Source: Thermoanaerobaculia bacterium
GTDB lineage: Bacteria > Acidobacteriota > Thermoanaerobaculia > Gp7-AA8
Direction: 5' to 3'
Assembly: GCA_017883205.1 (NCBI GenBank)
Contig: JADGNZ010000012.1
Span: 72,151-136,150, forward strand
DNA length: 64,000 nt
Shown here: in pieces, positions 14,175 to 23,695 of the stretch
Position numbering within the stretch: the stretch's first letter is position 1
How the letters are laid out: every line of letters starts with the position of its first letter
Translations under genes and position numbers: made by a program
The notes under the pieces: generated by a model
The model's database searches: none
The model's input: the letters and a program-made list of their open reading frames with translations, nothing else
Told to the model about the DNA's origin: nothing

Positions 14175-14705
14175 CTATCGCAGGCGCTTCCGACGAGCGG
14201 ACACGCCTCGGCACCGCAGCACCCAGAGGGCCACCTCCTCGCTGACGCGGCGGCCAGCCTCCATCGCTTCTTCGCTGCTCGCGCCCGCAGCTCTCAGCGA
14301 CGAGTGGACTGCTTGCGCAGTTGCCGCCGCCAGTCCTGCGGTCGGTCCATCGAAAGCAACGTGCGGCATCACCGCGTCGAGTACGACCGTAGCCGCCATA
14401 ACCGCAACGTCCGCCGTGGACGGGACAGCGGTATCCGAGCGCGCGCTCGACCTCTCCCGCCCACCGCCGAACTCGCTCTCCGGCAGCAGCCACTCCGGAA
14501 CAGTTACCCGAAGCGATCTCGCGACACCTGGCAGGCGCGAAAGCAGACCTCGGGCGCACAACGTCTTGATCATGTTGTTGACGCTGGGCGGCGTCGTACC
14601 GAAGTGACGGCCGATATCCTCAAAAGAAGGCGCTACTCCGAACTTCTGCGTGTATCGGTGAATGAACGCCAGATACTCTCCCTGACGTGCAGTAAATGCG
14701 GCCAT
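14175..14705 (-). CDS. LexA-type winged-helix DNA-binding protein without peptidase domain
   Basis: The ATG at 14705 gives a 176-residue protein. Residues 1-70 match the LexA N-terminal winged helix (T-A-R-Q-G-E-Y-L-A-F-I, A-P-S-F-E-D-I-G-R-H-F-G, P-S-V-N-N-M-I-K-T-L, R-G-L-L-S-R-L-P-G-V-A-R-S). There is no S24 self-cleavage domain. Residues 90-176 are Ala-rich helices of unknown role ending in a basic tail. It starts 8 bp after the HicB-like gene and probably regulates that pair. Confidence 0.7.
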   Translation of the reverse strand: MAAFTARQGEYLAFIHRYTQKFGVAPSFEDIGRHFGTTPPSVNNMIKTLCARGLLSRLPGVARSLRVTVPEWLLPESEFGGGRERSSARSDTAVPSTADVAVMAATVVLDAVMPHVAFDGPTAGLAAATAQAVHSSLRAAGASSEEAMEAGRRVSEEVALWVLRCRGVSARRKRLR

Positions 14706-14712
14706 GGGTGGG

Positions 14713-14931
14713 TCAGGCGTACAGAAGGCGGCCACGAGGCTCGGGGACAGTTCTCCCAAGCTGCAGCGCGGTTTCGTTCCATTCGTCAATGACAACGCGG
14801 ACATTGGCGAGTGCAGTCTCGTACGTCAGACCATCCGCAGCGCAACCGGGAAGCTCGGGAACCTCGGCGATAAACGCCTCGTCCTCGGCGCTCCAGTAGA
14901 TGATGACTTCATAACGCGGTTCAGATTGCAT
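14713..14931 (-). CDS. HicB-like antitoxin domain protein
   Basis: The ATG at 14931 encodes 72 residues: Y-E-V-I-I-Y-W-S-A-E-D-E-A-F-I-A-E-V-P-E-L-P-G-C, then A-D-G-L-T-Y-E-T-A-L-A-N-V. This is the HicB partial RNase H-like fold. There is no added helix-turn-helix, and no HicA toxin can be read in any frame of the 155 bp upstream. The LexA-like gene follows immediately. Confidence 0.75.
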   Translation of the reverse strand: MQSEPRYEVIIYWSAEDEAFIAEVPELPGCAADGLTYETALANVRVVIDEWNETALQLGRTVPEPRGRLLYA

Positions 14932-15086
14932 CGTCCTCACCTGCCAATCGATAGCGCGTGAGCACTTGCCGCACCCTGCTTCACCTGGTACGGCTTCGCT
15001 GTCCCGTCGCGCCTCGCCTATAGATTCAAGATCTCCGTCACGACCGGCAAAACAACGAATGCGTGATCCAGCGTCTCTCCGCAAAG

Positions 15087-15689
15087 CTAGGCACCGTTCT
15101 CTCTTGCCACGAGCTTTTTCAGCAGATCGCATTCCTCGGAAAAGAAACCTTCCGCAGCGTCGCTCCCCTTCACGAGGTCCTCATATGTTAAGCGCCTGTG
15201 AAGATCGCGCCTCACTCGCCACCACGTAGCTCCGCCGTGGCGCCACGCGAGGGATGTGATCACCCGGGTGATATGCTTGACCTCGATCTCTACGTCTGCC
15301 ACAGAGGCGCCGCTGTAGCCTTCACCGAGTTTGAGGATCGACTGGACGTTTGTACGGCCAACCCGACGCATATCTGAAGCAAGCAACGGCTCAACGCCAG
15401 CAACGGCGTCGATTGTCTCAGCAAATGGCGTTCTTAGCTTATCGATTTCATCGAAAACCTGAGCCAGGCCGAGCTGGATGAGTTTCTTTCGCAAGACGTC
15501 GACTGCGGCGAAACGATCGTCAGTTAGTGGTAGAACAACAAGCAAGCGACGTCGCTCCTCGAGGAGGTCCGCCAGTGCGCGACCAACGACACGGCGGTAT
15601 TCTTGACGTGATTTTGCCAACGCCGTCGCGACCGACAGCGCCCAGCCAATAACCACCCCGACGAGTGTGCTCTCTAGCGTGAAAGCCAT
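15087..15689 (-). CDS. Membrane-anchored protein of unknown function
   Basis: A 200-residue protein with an N-terminal hydrophobic segment (about 3-24: L-E-S-T-L-V-G-V-V-I-G-W-A-L-S) followed by charged, mostly helical sequence with several R/E-rich stretches. No family is recognised. It lies in the accessory patch between the HicB-like gene and a divergently transcribed secreted protein, which starts about 75 bp away. Confidence 0.6.
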   Translation of the reverse strand: MAFTLESTLVGVVIGWALSVATALAKSRQEYRRVVGRALADLLEERRRLLVVLPLTDDRFAAVDVLRKKLIQLGLAQVFDEIDKLRTPFAETIDAVAGVEPLLASDMRRVGRTNVQSILKLGEGYSGASVADVEIEVKHITRVITSLAWRHGGATWWRVRRDLHRRLTYEDLVKGSDAAEGFFSEECDLLKKLVARENGA

Positions 15690-15764
15690 GGTGCTATCCT
15701 ACATCATCGGCTCGTGGAAACTGAGGGCATGAGTCCACCCGAATCGGCAGGATCTGGAGGATGT

Positions 15765-16667
15765 ATGTTTCGCTCCGCTTCGATTTTCGCAGCCTTGATC
15801 GCCGCATGCGCCGCTATCGGCCAGCAGTCCCCATTCGTTCGGGAAGGTTCAATTGGCGAGGTGAAGAAGGAGCAGAAGATCGGCAGTGGCACTCAGACGC
15901 TGGAACTGAATGAGTGGGTAGGCGAGAAATTCATCTTGCTTCCTCAACGCCAAAAGCTCCGCAGCTTTGGGTATCAGATGTGCGAGCCCCCATTGCCGTA
16001 CAACGAGTGGGTTGGGAAGACACTGACCGTTACAGGAGTGAGTGAGGTTCACTCCGGCCGCTCCCTCCGAAAAATAGCCTTCAAGACTGACGATGGTCGG
16101 GTAGTGAACGCCATCGCGTATGGTGACACCGTCCAAGGCATCGCGCCTCTCCGTGATCTCGCGTATGCCCGTACACGCTGGCTTGGAAAGACACTCTGGA
16201 TTCGCAGTTTTGCTCTGATTACATGGAACGAGGCGACACAGGAGTTTGGCTCATTCCAAGTCAAGAAGTACTCTCCGCTCGAGGTAACAGACGTTGTTGC
16301 CGGTTGGGACGACGCAGCACCAGTCCGTCTCGTGCTCAAGACGGCCAATGGGCAAAGTGGCTACGTGGACATCAGCATCTCAGGCACGAACGTTCCCCTC
16401 ATCTTGCGCGGATTCCGTCACTTTGACGACGGTTTCTTTGAGATCGATCCGCGAACGACTTACCACTGGGCCAAGGAGATCTGGGATGCAGTTGAGAGCG
16501 GGAAAGTTTTCGTCGGAATGACGATTGAACAGGCCCGGATGAGCTGGGGCAACCCAAAAGAAATCAATCGTACGACGACGTCCCGCGGTTCCGAAGAGCA
16601 ATGGGTGTACGGCAATGGCAACTATTTGTACGTAGGTAACGGCAAGGTTACAGCTGTACAAGACTAG
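15765..16667 (+). CDS. Secreted protein of unknown function with BamE-like C-terminus
   Basis: The ATG at 15765 lies just after GGAGG and starts a 300-residue protein with a signal peptide (M-F-R-S-A-S-I-F-A-A-L-I-A-A-C-A-A-I-G). An upstream in-frame ATG would put the signal internal. The middle is beta-rich. The C-terminal G-M-T-I-E-Q-A-R-M-S-W-G-N-P-K-E-I followed by Q-W-V-Y-G-N-G-N-Y-L-Y resembles the SmpA/BamE pattern, suggesting an envelope protein. It overlaps the convergent gene 16664-17287 by 4 bp. Confidence 0.65.
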   Translation: MFRSASIFAALIAACAAIGQQSPFVREGSIGEVKKEQKIGSGTQTLELNEWVGEKFILLPQRQKLRSFGYQMCEPPLPYNEWVGKTLTVTGVSEVHSGRSLRKIAFKTDDGRVVNAIAYGDTVQGIAPLRDLAYARTRWLGKTLWIRSFALITWNEATQEFGSFQVKKYSPLEVTDVVAGWDDAAPVRLVLKTANGQSGYVDISISGTNVPLILRGFRHFDDGFFEIDPRTTYHWAKEIWDAVESGKVFVGMTIEQARMSWGNPKEINRTTTSRGSEEQWVYGNGNYLYVGNGKVTAVQD

Positions 16668-17287
16668 CAGCCGGCTAGGAGCGAGGCGAGAATCGACGCG
16701 AGATTCCGAACTGCCAACGTTTTGTCCACAAGCATGCTTATCAAAATTCCTCGAACGAGGTCGCTCGGCATTCGGTCAAATAGGCCGTCCACCACTTCAC
16801 GCTTGTCTGGGTCGCCGTGATACTCGTGGGCATTCAGCCAGTCATACAGCACCTTCTCCGAGTTCACGATTACGTCATTCGACGTGAGCGTGATCAGACG
16901 CTGCGACTTGCGTCCGTCGTACAGTTGTCGCTGTTTGGTCAAGAGCAGTCTCAACTGAATATCATCGAATCGCCTGGCGACGATGGCAATGACGGTAGCG
17001 AAACTAGCCGGTTCATTCTGGAGGATGAACGGCCGGAGACGGTGGAGAAGAACACTGAGCGTATCGCTGTCTGGGAGATTGGCAGTAACTTCTACACCCT
17101 CCTCTTCGGTAGAGTTGATTGATATACTGCATGGAATTCCTTCACGAAGAGGCTTTGATTCACTGAGCCGATCGTAGTTCTCGAGGTAGCGGACGACTGT
17201 CGCGTGTTCCTCGTCGGTCAGTGCGCCACTGATGACGTTATCGTCGCCGCTGTCTCGCTTCATCGTGAGTTGAAATTGCTTCGGCAT
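16664..17287 (-). CDS. Hypothetical protein (207 aa)
   Basis: A soluble 207-residue frame with no recognised family. It begins M-P-K-Q-F-Q-L-T-M-K-R-D, has no signal or membrane span, contains a Leu-rich helical middle (S-V-L-L-H-R-L-R-P-F-I-L) and ends L-A-S-L-L-A-G-C. Its coding-strand composition is less GC-rich than lysS next door, in keeping with the accessory character of 13.3-17.3 kb. Confidence 0.5.
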   Translation of the reverse strand: MPKQFQLTMKRDSGDDNVISGALTDEEHATVVRYLENYDRLSESKPLREGIPCSISINSTEEEGVEVTANLPDSDTLSVLLHRLRPFILQNEPASFATVIAIVARRFDDIQLRLLLTKQRQLYDGRKSQRLITLTSNDVIVNSEKVLYDWLNAHEYHGDPDKREVVDGLFDRMPSDLVRGILISMLVDKTLAVRNLASILASLLAGC

Positions 17288-17375
17288 GGAGCACCCGGGC
17301 TCTGATGAGTCTACCGCGTTTGCTCCGAGGTAGTTTCGTACTCATTGATGCCAATGTGAATATCATGTCCCCCGC

Positions 17376-18888
<1,513 letters not shown>

Positions 18889-18899
<11 letters not shown>

Positions 18900-18960
18900 G
18901 TCGGACTCTCCAGTCCGACATTCCCGGCAGTCGGACTAGAGAGTCCGACCTACGTTTCTC
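18889..18960. repeat. Perfect 22-bp inverted repeat (GTAGGTCGGACTCTC family)
   Basis: Arms at 18889-18910 and 18939-18960 are exact reverse complements, with a nested GTCGGACT/AGTCCGAC palindrome between them. The left arm carries the lysS stop codon. A partial copy (GTAGGTCGGACTCTCCAG...) lies at 54217-54255. It would form a strong hairpin and may end lysS transcription. Confidence 0.85.
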
Positions 18961-18970
18961 TTTCATTCGA

Positions 18971-20128
18971 ATGATCGAAACTCGCATCGCCCGCCGTTAC
19001 CTCTGGGCCGCTCGCAAGCGGGCGCATACGGCATTTCTCTCATCGATCTCGATGCTTGGACTTGCCGTTGGTGTGGCGACGTTGCTCATCTCGCTGGCGC
19101 TGATGGCGGGATTGCAGGGGCAGATCAAGCGGCGGCTCATCGCATCGAGTCCGCAACTGCTGATCGAGCCGGCTGGGTCGCCGACGATCGATGATGCGGC
19201 TGCGATTGAGACTGCTGCGCGGCGGTTAGGCGTCACCGACGTGCGACCGCTCGTCACCGGCATTGGATGGGGTGCGAACGACCGCGAGCGGCGCGGACGT
19301 CCGATGCGCATCCGATCGGGATCTGCGCGCGCTCTGCCATCCGACGACGAGATCATGGTCACGCGCGACTTCGCCGCCGCGATCGCACTCGACACCGGCG
19401 AGACGATCACCGTGGTCTCGCCGCGCACGCGGCTGACGCCGTTCGGCCCGATGCCGGTCTGGCGAAAGTACCGAATCGCCCGTCTCTCTTCCGAACCGGT
19501 CAACGATGAGTCGGCCGACGGCATCCTCAACCTCGGCGAGACGGAGAGCTTCTTTGGCACCGGCGGCAAGCCGACATCGATCGAGATGTACGGTCCGGAG
19601 GAGCGCGCCGAAGAGATTCAGTCGGCGCTGGCGGGGCAGTTTCCGGGCGTGCAGGTCAAGACGTGGAAGGAGATCAACCGGCCGCTGTTTCTGGCGCTGC
19701 GTCTGGAGAAGATCGTAATGTTCGTGACGATCTCCATGATCATCTTCGTGGCTGCGCTGAATCTGATCTCGTCCCTTTCGATGCTCATCCTGGAAAAGCG
19801 TCCCTCCGTCGGCGTTCTTCGCACCCTCGGCGCAACGGAACGGACCATCCTCGTCATCTTTCTCGAAGTGGGCCTCCTCATCGGCATCTCCGGCACGATC
19901 CTTGGCAATGTCTTCGGCCTCAGCGCATCGTGGCTCATCGATCACTACCATATGGTGCCGTTGCCGGCGGGCATCTATCCGATTGCGTACCTGCCGCTCA
20001 CCATCGATCCGTCGGATGTGATCGGCGTCAACGCCGTGGCGATCGTGCTGTCGATCATCGCCACGTGGTATCCGGCCCGGATGGCCTCGCGGCTCGATCC
20101 GATCGCAGCGATCCGGGAGGAAGCATGA
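18971..20128 (+). CDS. LolC/LolE-like ABC transporter permease
   Basis: A 385-residue protein with an N-terminal membrane span (about 22-45, S-S-I-S-M-L-G-L-A-V-G-V-A), a periplasmic domain of about 200 residues, and three C-terminal spans with the FtsX/MacB-type motif S-L-S-M-L-I-L-E-K-R-P-S-V-G-V-L-R-T-L-G-A. This is the LolC/E permease architecture, which extracts lipoproteins from the inner membrane. The LolD ATPase is not adjacent; instead the gene overlaps (ATGA) a lipoprotein gene. It starts 10 bp after the lysS repeat. Confidence 0.85.
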   Translation: MIETRIARRYLWAARKRAHTAFLSSISMLGLAVGVATLLISLALMAGLQGQIKRRLIASSPQLLIEPAGSPTIDDAAAIETAARRLGVTDVRPLVTGIGWGANDRERRGRPMRIRSGSARALPSDDEIMVTRDFAAAIALDTGETITVVSPRTRLTPFGPMPVWRKYRIARLSSEPVNDESADGILNLGETESFFGTGGKPTSIEMYGPEERAEEIQSALAGQFPGVQVKTWKEINRPLFLALRLEKIVMFVTISMIIFVAALNLISSLSMLILEKRPSVGVLRTLGATERTILVIFLEVGLLIGISGTILGNVFGLSASWLIDHYHMVPLPAGIYPIAYLPLTIDPSDVIGVNAVAIVLSIIATWYPARMASRLDPIAAIREEA

Positions 20129-21165
20129 AACGAACATTCGTAGCGGCGGCCGTATTTTTCTTCGCGGCATCGTGCGCGAACATCGTTCATCACGATCTGA
20201 CGCTGACGTTCGACGACCAGGGCGAGCGCGTCACGGTGGCCTCCGTGACGTCGATCCCGACAACAAAGGACTCGCGTGACAAAACCCGCGACGAGCACCT
20301 GCGCGAAGACATCCTGGCCGGACGCGACGAGTGGAGTCTGCGTTTCGCCAACGCCAGCCCGGAAGCGGACCGCGTCACCTTCGAGCGCGCACGCGGTGAG
20401 CTGATCCGCGCGGAGCATGTGGCCCGCATCGACGTCGCCGACCTCCAGAAGATCTTCTTCGACGTCGCAGTCTCGGCGGTCGTGACTCGCGGCGATGGCT
20501 GGGCGGAGCTGGCCATTTATCCCGGCACTTCGACGCGCGCGACGCGGCAGCAGCGCGACGACTCCGAGAAAAAGTTGCGGGCCTACTCACGGCGCGCTGT
20601 CCGCTACTTCGAAGCGGTTCGCGCGATGTACGACTACATGAACGACAATCCGCCGCGCGCACGAGAGATCTTCGGCGCGCTCTTTCGCGAGGAAGACGAC
20701 CCGCGGCCACCGCTCATCGACGACAAAGAGCACGACCTCGTCGACGGCGTCAGAAGGGCGATCGACGGCCTGACGAAAGATGAAGATACGGACGCGCTCG
20801 AAGCGGAAGCCGACATGGTCTTCAACCCGCTGCCGGCGCGCATCGTCGTGCGCGTCCCCAGCGAACCGCTCCTCTTCGAAGGATTCACGCGCAGCAAAGA
20901 AGGTGAGCTGATCGCCGAACCGCTGTCACTGCTCGAAGCGATCGCATCGCTGGAAGGGCGATGGGTGACTCCTGATCCGCTTGCGTTTTCCATCCGGCCG
21001 GGCGGAGGTGGGGATCCGGAGAAAGAAGCCGCGCTCATCGCCGCGATGCCGCGTCAGACCTCGCCCGTCATCGGCGAGATCGAAGTGGCCGACGCGCTCG
21101 TGGCAAAGATGCGGCCGGCGGCGAGGTATCGGGTGCGATGGATCACAAAGGCGCGAACTGACTAA
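20125..21165 (+). CDS. Lipoprotein of unknown function coupled to the LolC/E-like gene
   Basis: The ATG at 20125 overlaps the permease stop. The 346-residue product begins with a lipoprotein signal (A-A-V-F-F-F-A-A-S-C17) and is otherwise charged and helical with no recognised domain. The N-terminal part (H-H-D-L-T-L-T-F-D-D-Q-G-E-R-V-T-V) looks like a beta strand pair. The middle holds a Glu/Asp-rich segment around Y-D-Y-M-N-D-N-P-P-R. Tight coupling to the permease suggests a shared envelope function, but none can be named. Confidence 0.65.
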   Translation: MKRTFVAAAVFFFAASCANIVHHDLTLTFDDQGERVTVASVTSIPTTKDSRDKTRDEHLREDILAGRDEWSLRFANASPEADRVTFERARGELIRAEHVARIDVADLQKIFFDVAVSAVVTRGDGWAELAIYPGTSTRATRQQRDDSEKKLRAYSRRAVRYFEAVRAMYDYMNDNPPRAREIFGALFREEDDPRPPLIDDKEHDLVDGVRRAIDGLTKDEDTDALEAEADMVFNPLPARIVVRVPSEPLLFEGFTRSKEGELIAEPLSLLEAIASLEGRWVTPDPLAFSIRPGGGGDPEKEAALIAAMPRQTSPVIGEIEVADALVAKMRPAARYRVRWITKARTD

Positions 21166-21168
21166 GAA

Positions 21169-21615
21169 TCACAGATCTCTCGTCATCACCACGGCCGCCT
21201 CACCGTCCGGGTAATAGCCCTTCCGGATGTACTCCGGCTCGAAGTTGAGCACGTGGTAGAACTGCTGCGCTTCCTCATTCGACTGACGGACTTCCAGCCA
21301 GATCGACGTCACGCCCTGTTCGACGGCAAAGGCCGTACAGCGCTCCATCAACGCCAGGGCAATCCCCTGGCGGCGCGCTCCGGCATCGACAGCGATCTTG
21401 TTGATGTGCATCTCGTCGACGATCCATGCCGCGAAGAGGTAGGCGATGATCACGCCCTCACGGCGGGCCACGAGATTGAAGCGGCCGGGCGTGATGACCT
21501 CGCTCTCGAAAAACTCGCGGCGCCACGGAGCCGGGAAGCAGCGCTGCTCCAGGGCATGCACGGCGGCAATGTCGCTCATCGCGGCGCGCTCGAAGATGAT
21601 GCCCTCGGTGATCAT
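21169..21615 (-). CDS. rimI: Ribosomal-protein-alanine N-acetyltransferase RimI-like (GNAT)
   Basis: A 148-residue GNAT acetyltransferase: the acetyl-CoA loop A-G-A-R-R-Q-G-I-A-L-A-L-M-E (motif A, Q/R-x-x-G-x-A), I-W-L-E-V-R-Q-S-N-E-E-A-Q-Q-F-Y, and the C-terminal Y-Y-P-D-G-E-A-A-V-V-M-T. RimI acetylates the N-terminus of ribosomal protein S18. The start overlaps the tsaB stop by 4 bp; the tsaB-rimI pairing is widespread and supports the assignment. Confidence 0.85.
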   Translation of the reverse strand: MITEGIIFERAAMSDIAAVHALEQRCFPAPWRREFFESEVITPGRFNLVARREGVIIAYLFAAWIVDEMHINKIAVDAGARRQGIALALMERCTAFAVEQGVTSIWLEVRQSNEEAQQFYHVLNFEPEYIRKGYYPDGEAAVVMTRDL

Positions 21616-22208
21616 CGCTTCTGCTGCAGTTTCACTTCGGCCTCGGCCAGCCGAACGTAGATCGGCGTGACGTCGCGATAGCGCTCGCCGTCGCCGCGCG
21701 ACACGATCGCTCGGGCGCGGCGTGCGCAGGCGAGGGCAACGTTGCTGCGTTGCACAAGATCGGGCACGCGCGTGACGTCTTCGAGTGATTCGACTTCGTC
21801 GCGTCCCGCCAGATGCGGCGCGACAACCTCCTGCCCATCCTCGAACACCGAAACGTAAGACTCGCCCCGCCCCGCATCGTCGACGATCGCCGCACGACCA
21901 TGCTCCGGAGCAATCGCCTCGTGCGTCGACATCGCGCAGACCGGCTTGCCGAGTGCGAGTGCGAGACCCTGCATCGTAGCCAGGCCGATGCGAACGCCCG
22001 TAAACGAGCCCGGACCACGCGTGACCGCGAAAAGGTCGATTGCCGAGCGCTCGATCGACGCCTCAGTCAGAAGCCAATCGATGGCCGGAAGCAGCTTCTC
22101 GTTCCGCGAGTGCTTTCCCTCGAGCGCAACCGCACCGATCAGCGCGTCATCGAACAGCAGCGCGGCGGAGAGGATCGAGAGCGACGTATCCGCGGCGAGG
22201 ATCAGCAT
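21612..22208 (-). CDS. tsaB: tRNA threonylcarbamoyladenosine biosynthesis protein TsaB
   Basis: The ATG at 22208 gives a 198-residue protein starting M-L-I-L-A-A-D-T-S-L-S. Typical TsaB features are H-S-R-N-E-K-L-L-P-A-I-D-W-L-L, the glycine-rich V-T-R-G-P-G-S-F-T-G-V-R-I-G-L-A and G-L-A-L-A-L-G-K-P. TsaB is the scaffold partner of TsaD in making t6A37 on ANN-decoding tRNAs. The longer frame upstream of 22208 runs through repeat DNA and is rejected. Confidence 0.92.
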   Translation of the reverse strand: MLILAADTSLSILSAALLFDDALIGAVALEGKHSRNEKLLPAIDWLLTEASIERSAIDLFAVTRGPGSFTGVRIGLATMQGLALALGKPVCAMSTHEAIAPEHGRAAIVDDAGRGESYVSVFEDGQEVVAPHLAGRDEVESLEDVTRVPDLVQRSNVALACARRARAIVSRGDGERYRDVTPIYVRLAEAEVKLQQKR

Positions 22209-22213
22209 GTGCG

Positions 22214-22350
22214 CGGGGGTCGGTAGTCGGGGGTCGGGTGTCGGAGAGATTTCGGGCAACCGCCAGGCACAGAATGGGGGAGCCAACCCTTGGGAACCGA
22301 CACGGAATAGATCGGAATCAAGACGCTCCGACCCCCGACTCCCGACTCAC
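22214..22350. repeat. GTCGGGGGTCG-type low-complexity repeat
   Basis: Runs of GTCGGTAGTCGGGGGTCGG at 22214-22245 and, in inverted sense, CCGACCCCCGACTCCCGAC at about 22329-22347. The same family recurs at 51535-51668 and 60980-61075. The inverted copy encodes the last residues of the neighbouring deaminase. Confidence 0.7.
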
Positions 22351-22773
22351 CACCTCCGCCCCCAGATCAATCAACTCGATCCCGGTCTCTTTCGCCACCT
22401 CGCGCGAGCGCTCATCGCGGTAAAACTCGCCGTAGTAAATTTTGCGGATTCCGGCGTTGGCGATGAGCTTGAAGCAGTTCCAGCAGGGAGATGCCGTGGT
22501 GTACAGCTCGGCCCCGTCGATGGCGATGCCATTTTTTGCCGCTTGCAAAATCGCATTGGCCTCGGCATGGACAGTTGTGACGCAGTGGCCATCCTCCATC
22601 ACGCAGCCGGCGTCGTCACAGTGCGGCAAACCTCGCAGCGAGCCGTTGTAACCGGTCGAAAGCACCGTACGGTCGCGAACGATGACCGCTCCCACCCGCT
22701 TGCGCGGACAGGTCGAGCGCGTGGCTGCCTGGTGCGCGATTCCCATGAAGTATTCGTTCCATCCGGCACGCAT
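22318..22773 (-). CDS. dCMP deaminase (ComEB-like)
   Basis: The ATG at 22773 (M-R-A-G-W-N-E-Y-F-M) gives 151 residues of a zinc-dependent cytidine/deoxycytidylate deaminase: V-H-A-E-A-N-A-I-L (catalytic His and Glu) and S-P-C-W-N-C (two Zn cysteines), with additional Cys/His in C-D-D-A-G-C typical of dCMP deaminases. It converts dCMP to dUMP for thymidylate synthesis. The C-terminal V-V-S-R-E-S-G-V-G-A-S is encoded by the intergenic repeat family, so the natural C-terminus has been altered. The receiver gene to its left is divergent. Confidence 0.88.
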   Translation of the reverse strand: MRAGWNEYFMGIAHQAATRSTCPRKRVGAVIVRDRTVLSTGYNGSLRGLPHCDDAGCVMEDGHCVTTVHAEANAILQAAKNGIAIDGAELYTTASPCWNCFKLIANAGIRKIYYGEFYRDERSREVAKETGIELIDLGAEVVSRESGVGAS

Positions 22774-22817
22774 GACCCCGGATTCTACATGCGCACGAAA
22801 CCTGCAGAGCTGCCAAC

Positions 22818-23180
22818 ATGCCCTCAAAAGCCAAGGTGCTCATCGTAGAGGACAACTCTGACGTCCGGAGACTCTATGCAATCGGCCTCAATCAGCGCGG
22901 CTTCGAGGTAAAGCTTGCCGCGAACGGTGCCGAAGCGGTCGAACGGATCATGGCCGAGAAGCCGGACATCCTGCTCCTTGACTGGCTCATGCCCCTCATG
23001 GATGGCGACGAAGTGCTGCGCAGGATCGGCGTGCACAACAGTCACCACATGCCCGTGATCGTGATCAGCGGGCAGCCCGAGCCCGACGAGCGCGATCCGC
23101 GCATCCAGAGCTGGCTGGTGAAACCGGTCTCGATCGACGAGCTCGTCGCCGAGATCGAGCGGCCTCTGATGTCGATCTAG
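22818..23180 (+). CDS. Single-domain response regulator (CheY-like receiver)
   Basis: A 120-residue receiver domain: K-V-L-I-V-E-D-N-S (acidic pair), the phosphoacceptor Asp in L-L-L-D-W-L-M-P-L-M-D-G, the conserved Ser in V-I-S-G and Lys in L-V-K-P-V-S. It has no output domain, so it would act through protein contacts or phosphorelay. No histidine kinase is adjacent. The FHA gene begins 38 bp downstream, which hints at a shared signalling unit. Confidence 0.9.
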   Translation: MPSKAKVLIVEDNSDVRRLYAIGLNQRGFEVKLAANGAEAVERIMAEKPDILLLDWLMPLMDGDEVLRRIGVHNSHHMPVIVISGQPEPDERDPRIQSWLVKPVSIDELVAEIERPLMSI

Positions 23181-23218
23181 GGGGCCATTCCGCCAATCGG
23201 CTACAATTCGTTCCATCC

Positions 23219-23695
23219 ATGGCCAAGCTCTTTTTCGTCGGGCTCGACGGCACTGAGAAGAGTTATCGCTTGCAGACGCACCGGCCGTTCACGGTCGGAC
23301 GCGATCCCGGCAACGACATCATTCTCCGCGACCCGAAAGTCTCACGGCATCACGCCGAGATCATCTTCGAGCGCGGATTCTTCGTCGTCCACGATCTCTC
23401 CAGCGCCAACGGCACCTACATCAACAGCAAACGCGTCCGCGTAGCGCCTCTGACCCACGCCGCGAAGGTGCGGATGGGCAACACGTACGGACGGTTCTCG
23501 GAAGAGCTGCCCACCGAGAGCGACGGCGTGCCCGCCGCGGAGCCGTTCGAACAGCCGCTGCCCATTCCCACCGGCAGCCAGGGCCCCTTCGCCGCGATCG
23601 AGTCGATGCAGACGTCGCAACTCGAACGTTACAGCCTCTCCACCCAACCGCACGAACTACTCTCCGAGGAAGATCTAAAAAAAAAAGCGGAGTAG
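23219..23695 (+). CDS. FHA-domain protein (N-terminal part of a frame-interrupted gene)
   Basis: A 158-residue frame with an FHA phosphothreonine-binding domain: G27-R28-D-P-G-N-D-I, the S42-R43-H44-H45 signature, and S-S-A-N64-G65-T. After about residue 95 the sequence is linker-like. The frame ends L-K-K-K-A-E-stop immediately after ten A residues. One more A, or a -1 slip, would join it to the following membrane-domain frame, which has no convincing start of its own. I therefore regard 23219-24507 as one gene encoding FHA, an acidic/Pro-rich linker, membrane spans and a C-terminal domain. Confidence 0.85.
   Translation: MAKLFFVGLDGTEKSYRLQTHRPFTVGRDPGNDIILRDPKVSRHHAEIIFERGFFVVHDLSSANGTYINSKRVRVAPLTHAAKVRMGNTYGRFSEELPTESDGVPAAEPFEQPLPIPTGSQGPFAAIESMQTSQLERYSLSTQPHELLSEEDLKKKAE
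23677..23686 (+). other. A10 slippery run joining the two frames
   Basis: Ten consecutive A residues after C-T, in zero-frame context CTA-AAA-AAA-AAA-GCG. The downstream open frame is the -1 frame, reading AAA-AAA-AAA-AGC-GGA-GTA-GAC. Such runs allow RNA-polymerase or ribosome slippage, and are also classic places for assembly or sequencing indels. Confidence 0.8.

Noticed and set aside
14932-15086. HicA toxin gene upstream of the HicB-like gene
   Set aside because: No frame gives a HicA-like sequence with the catalytic His in a G-x-H-x-x-Y context.
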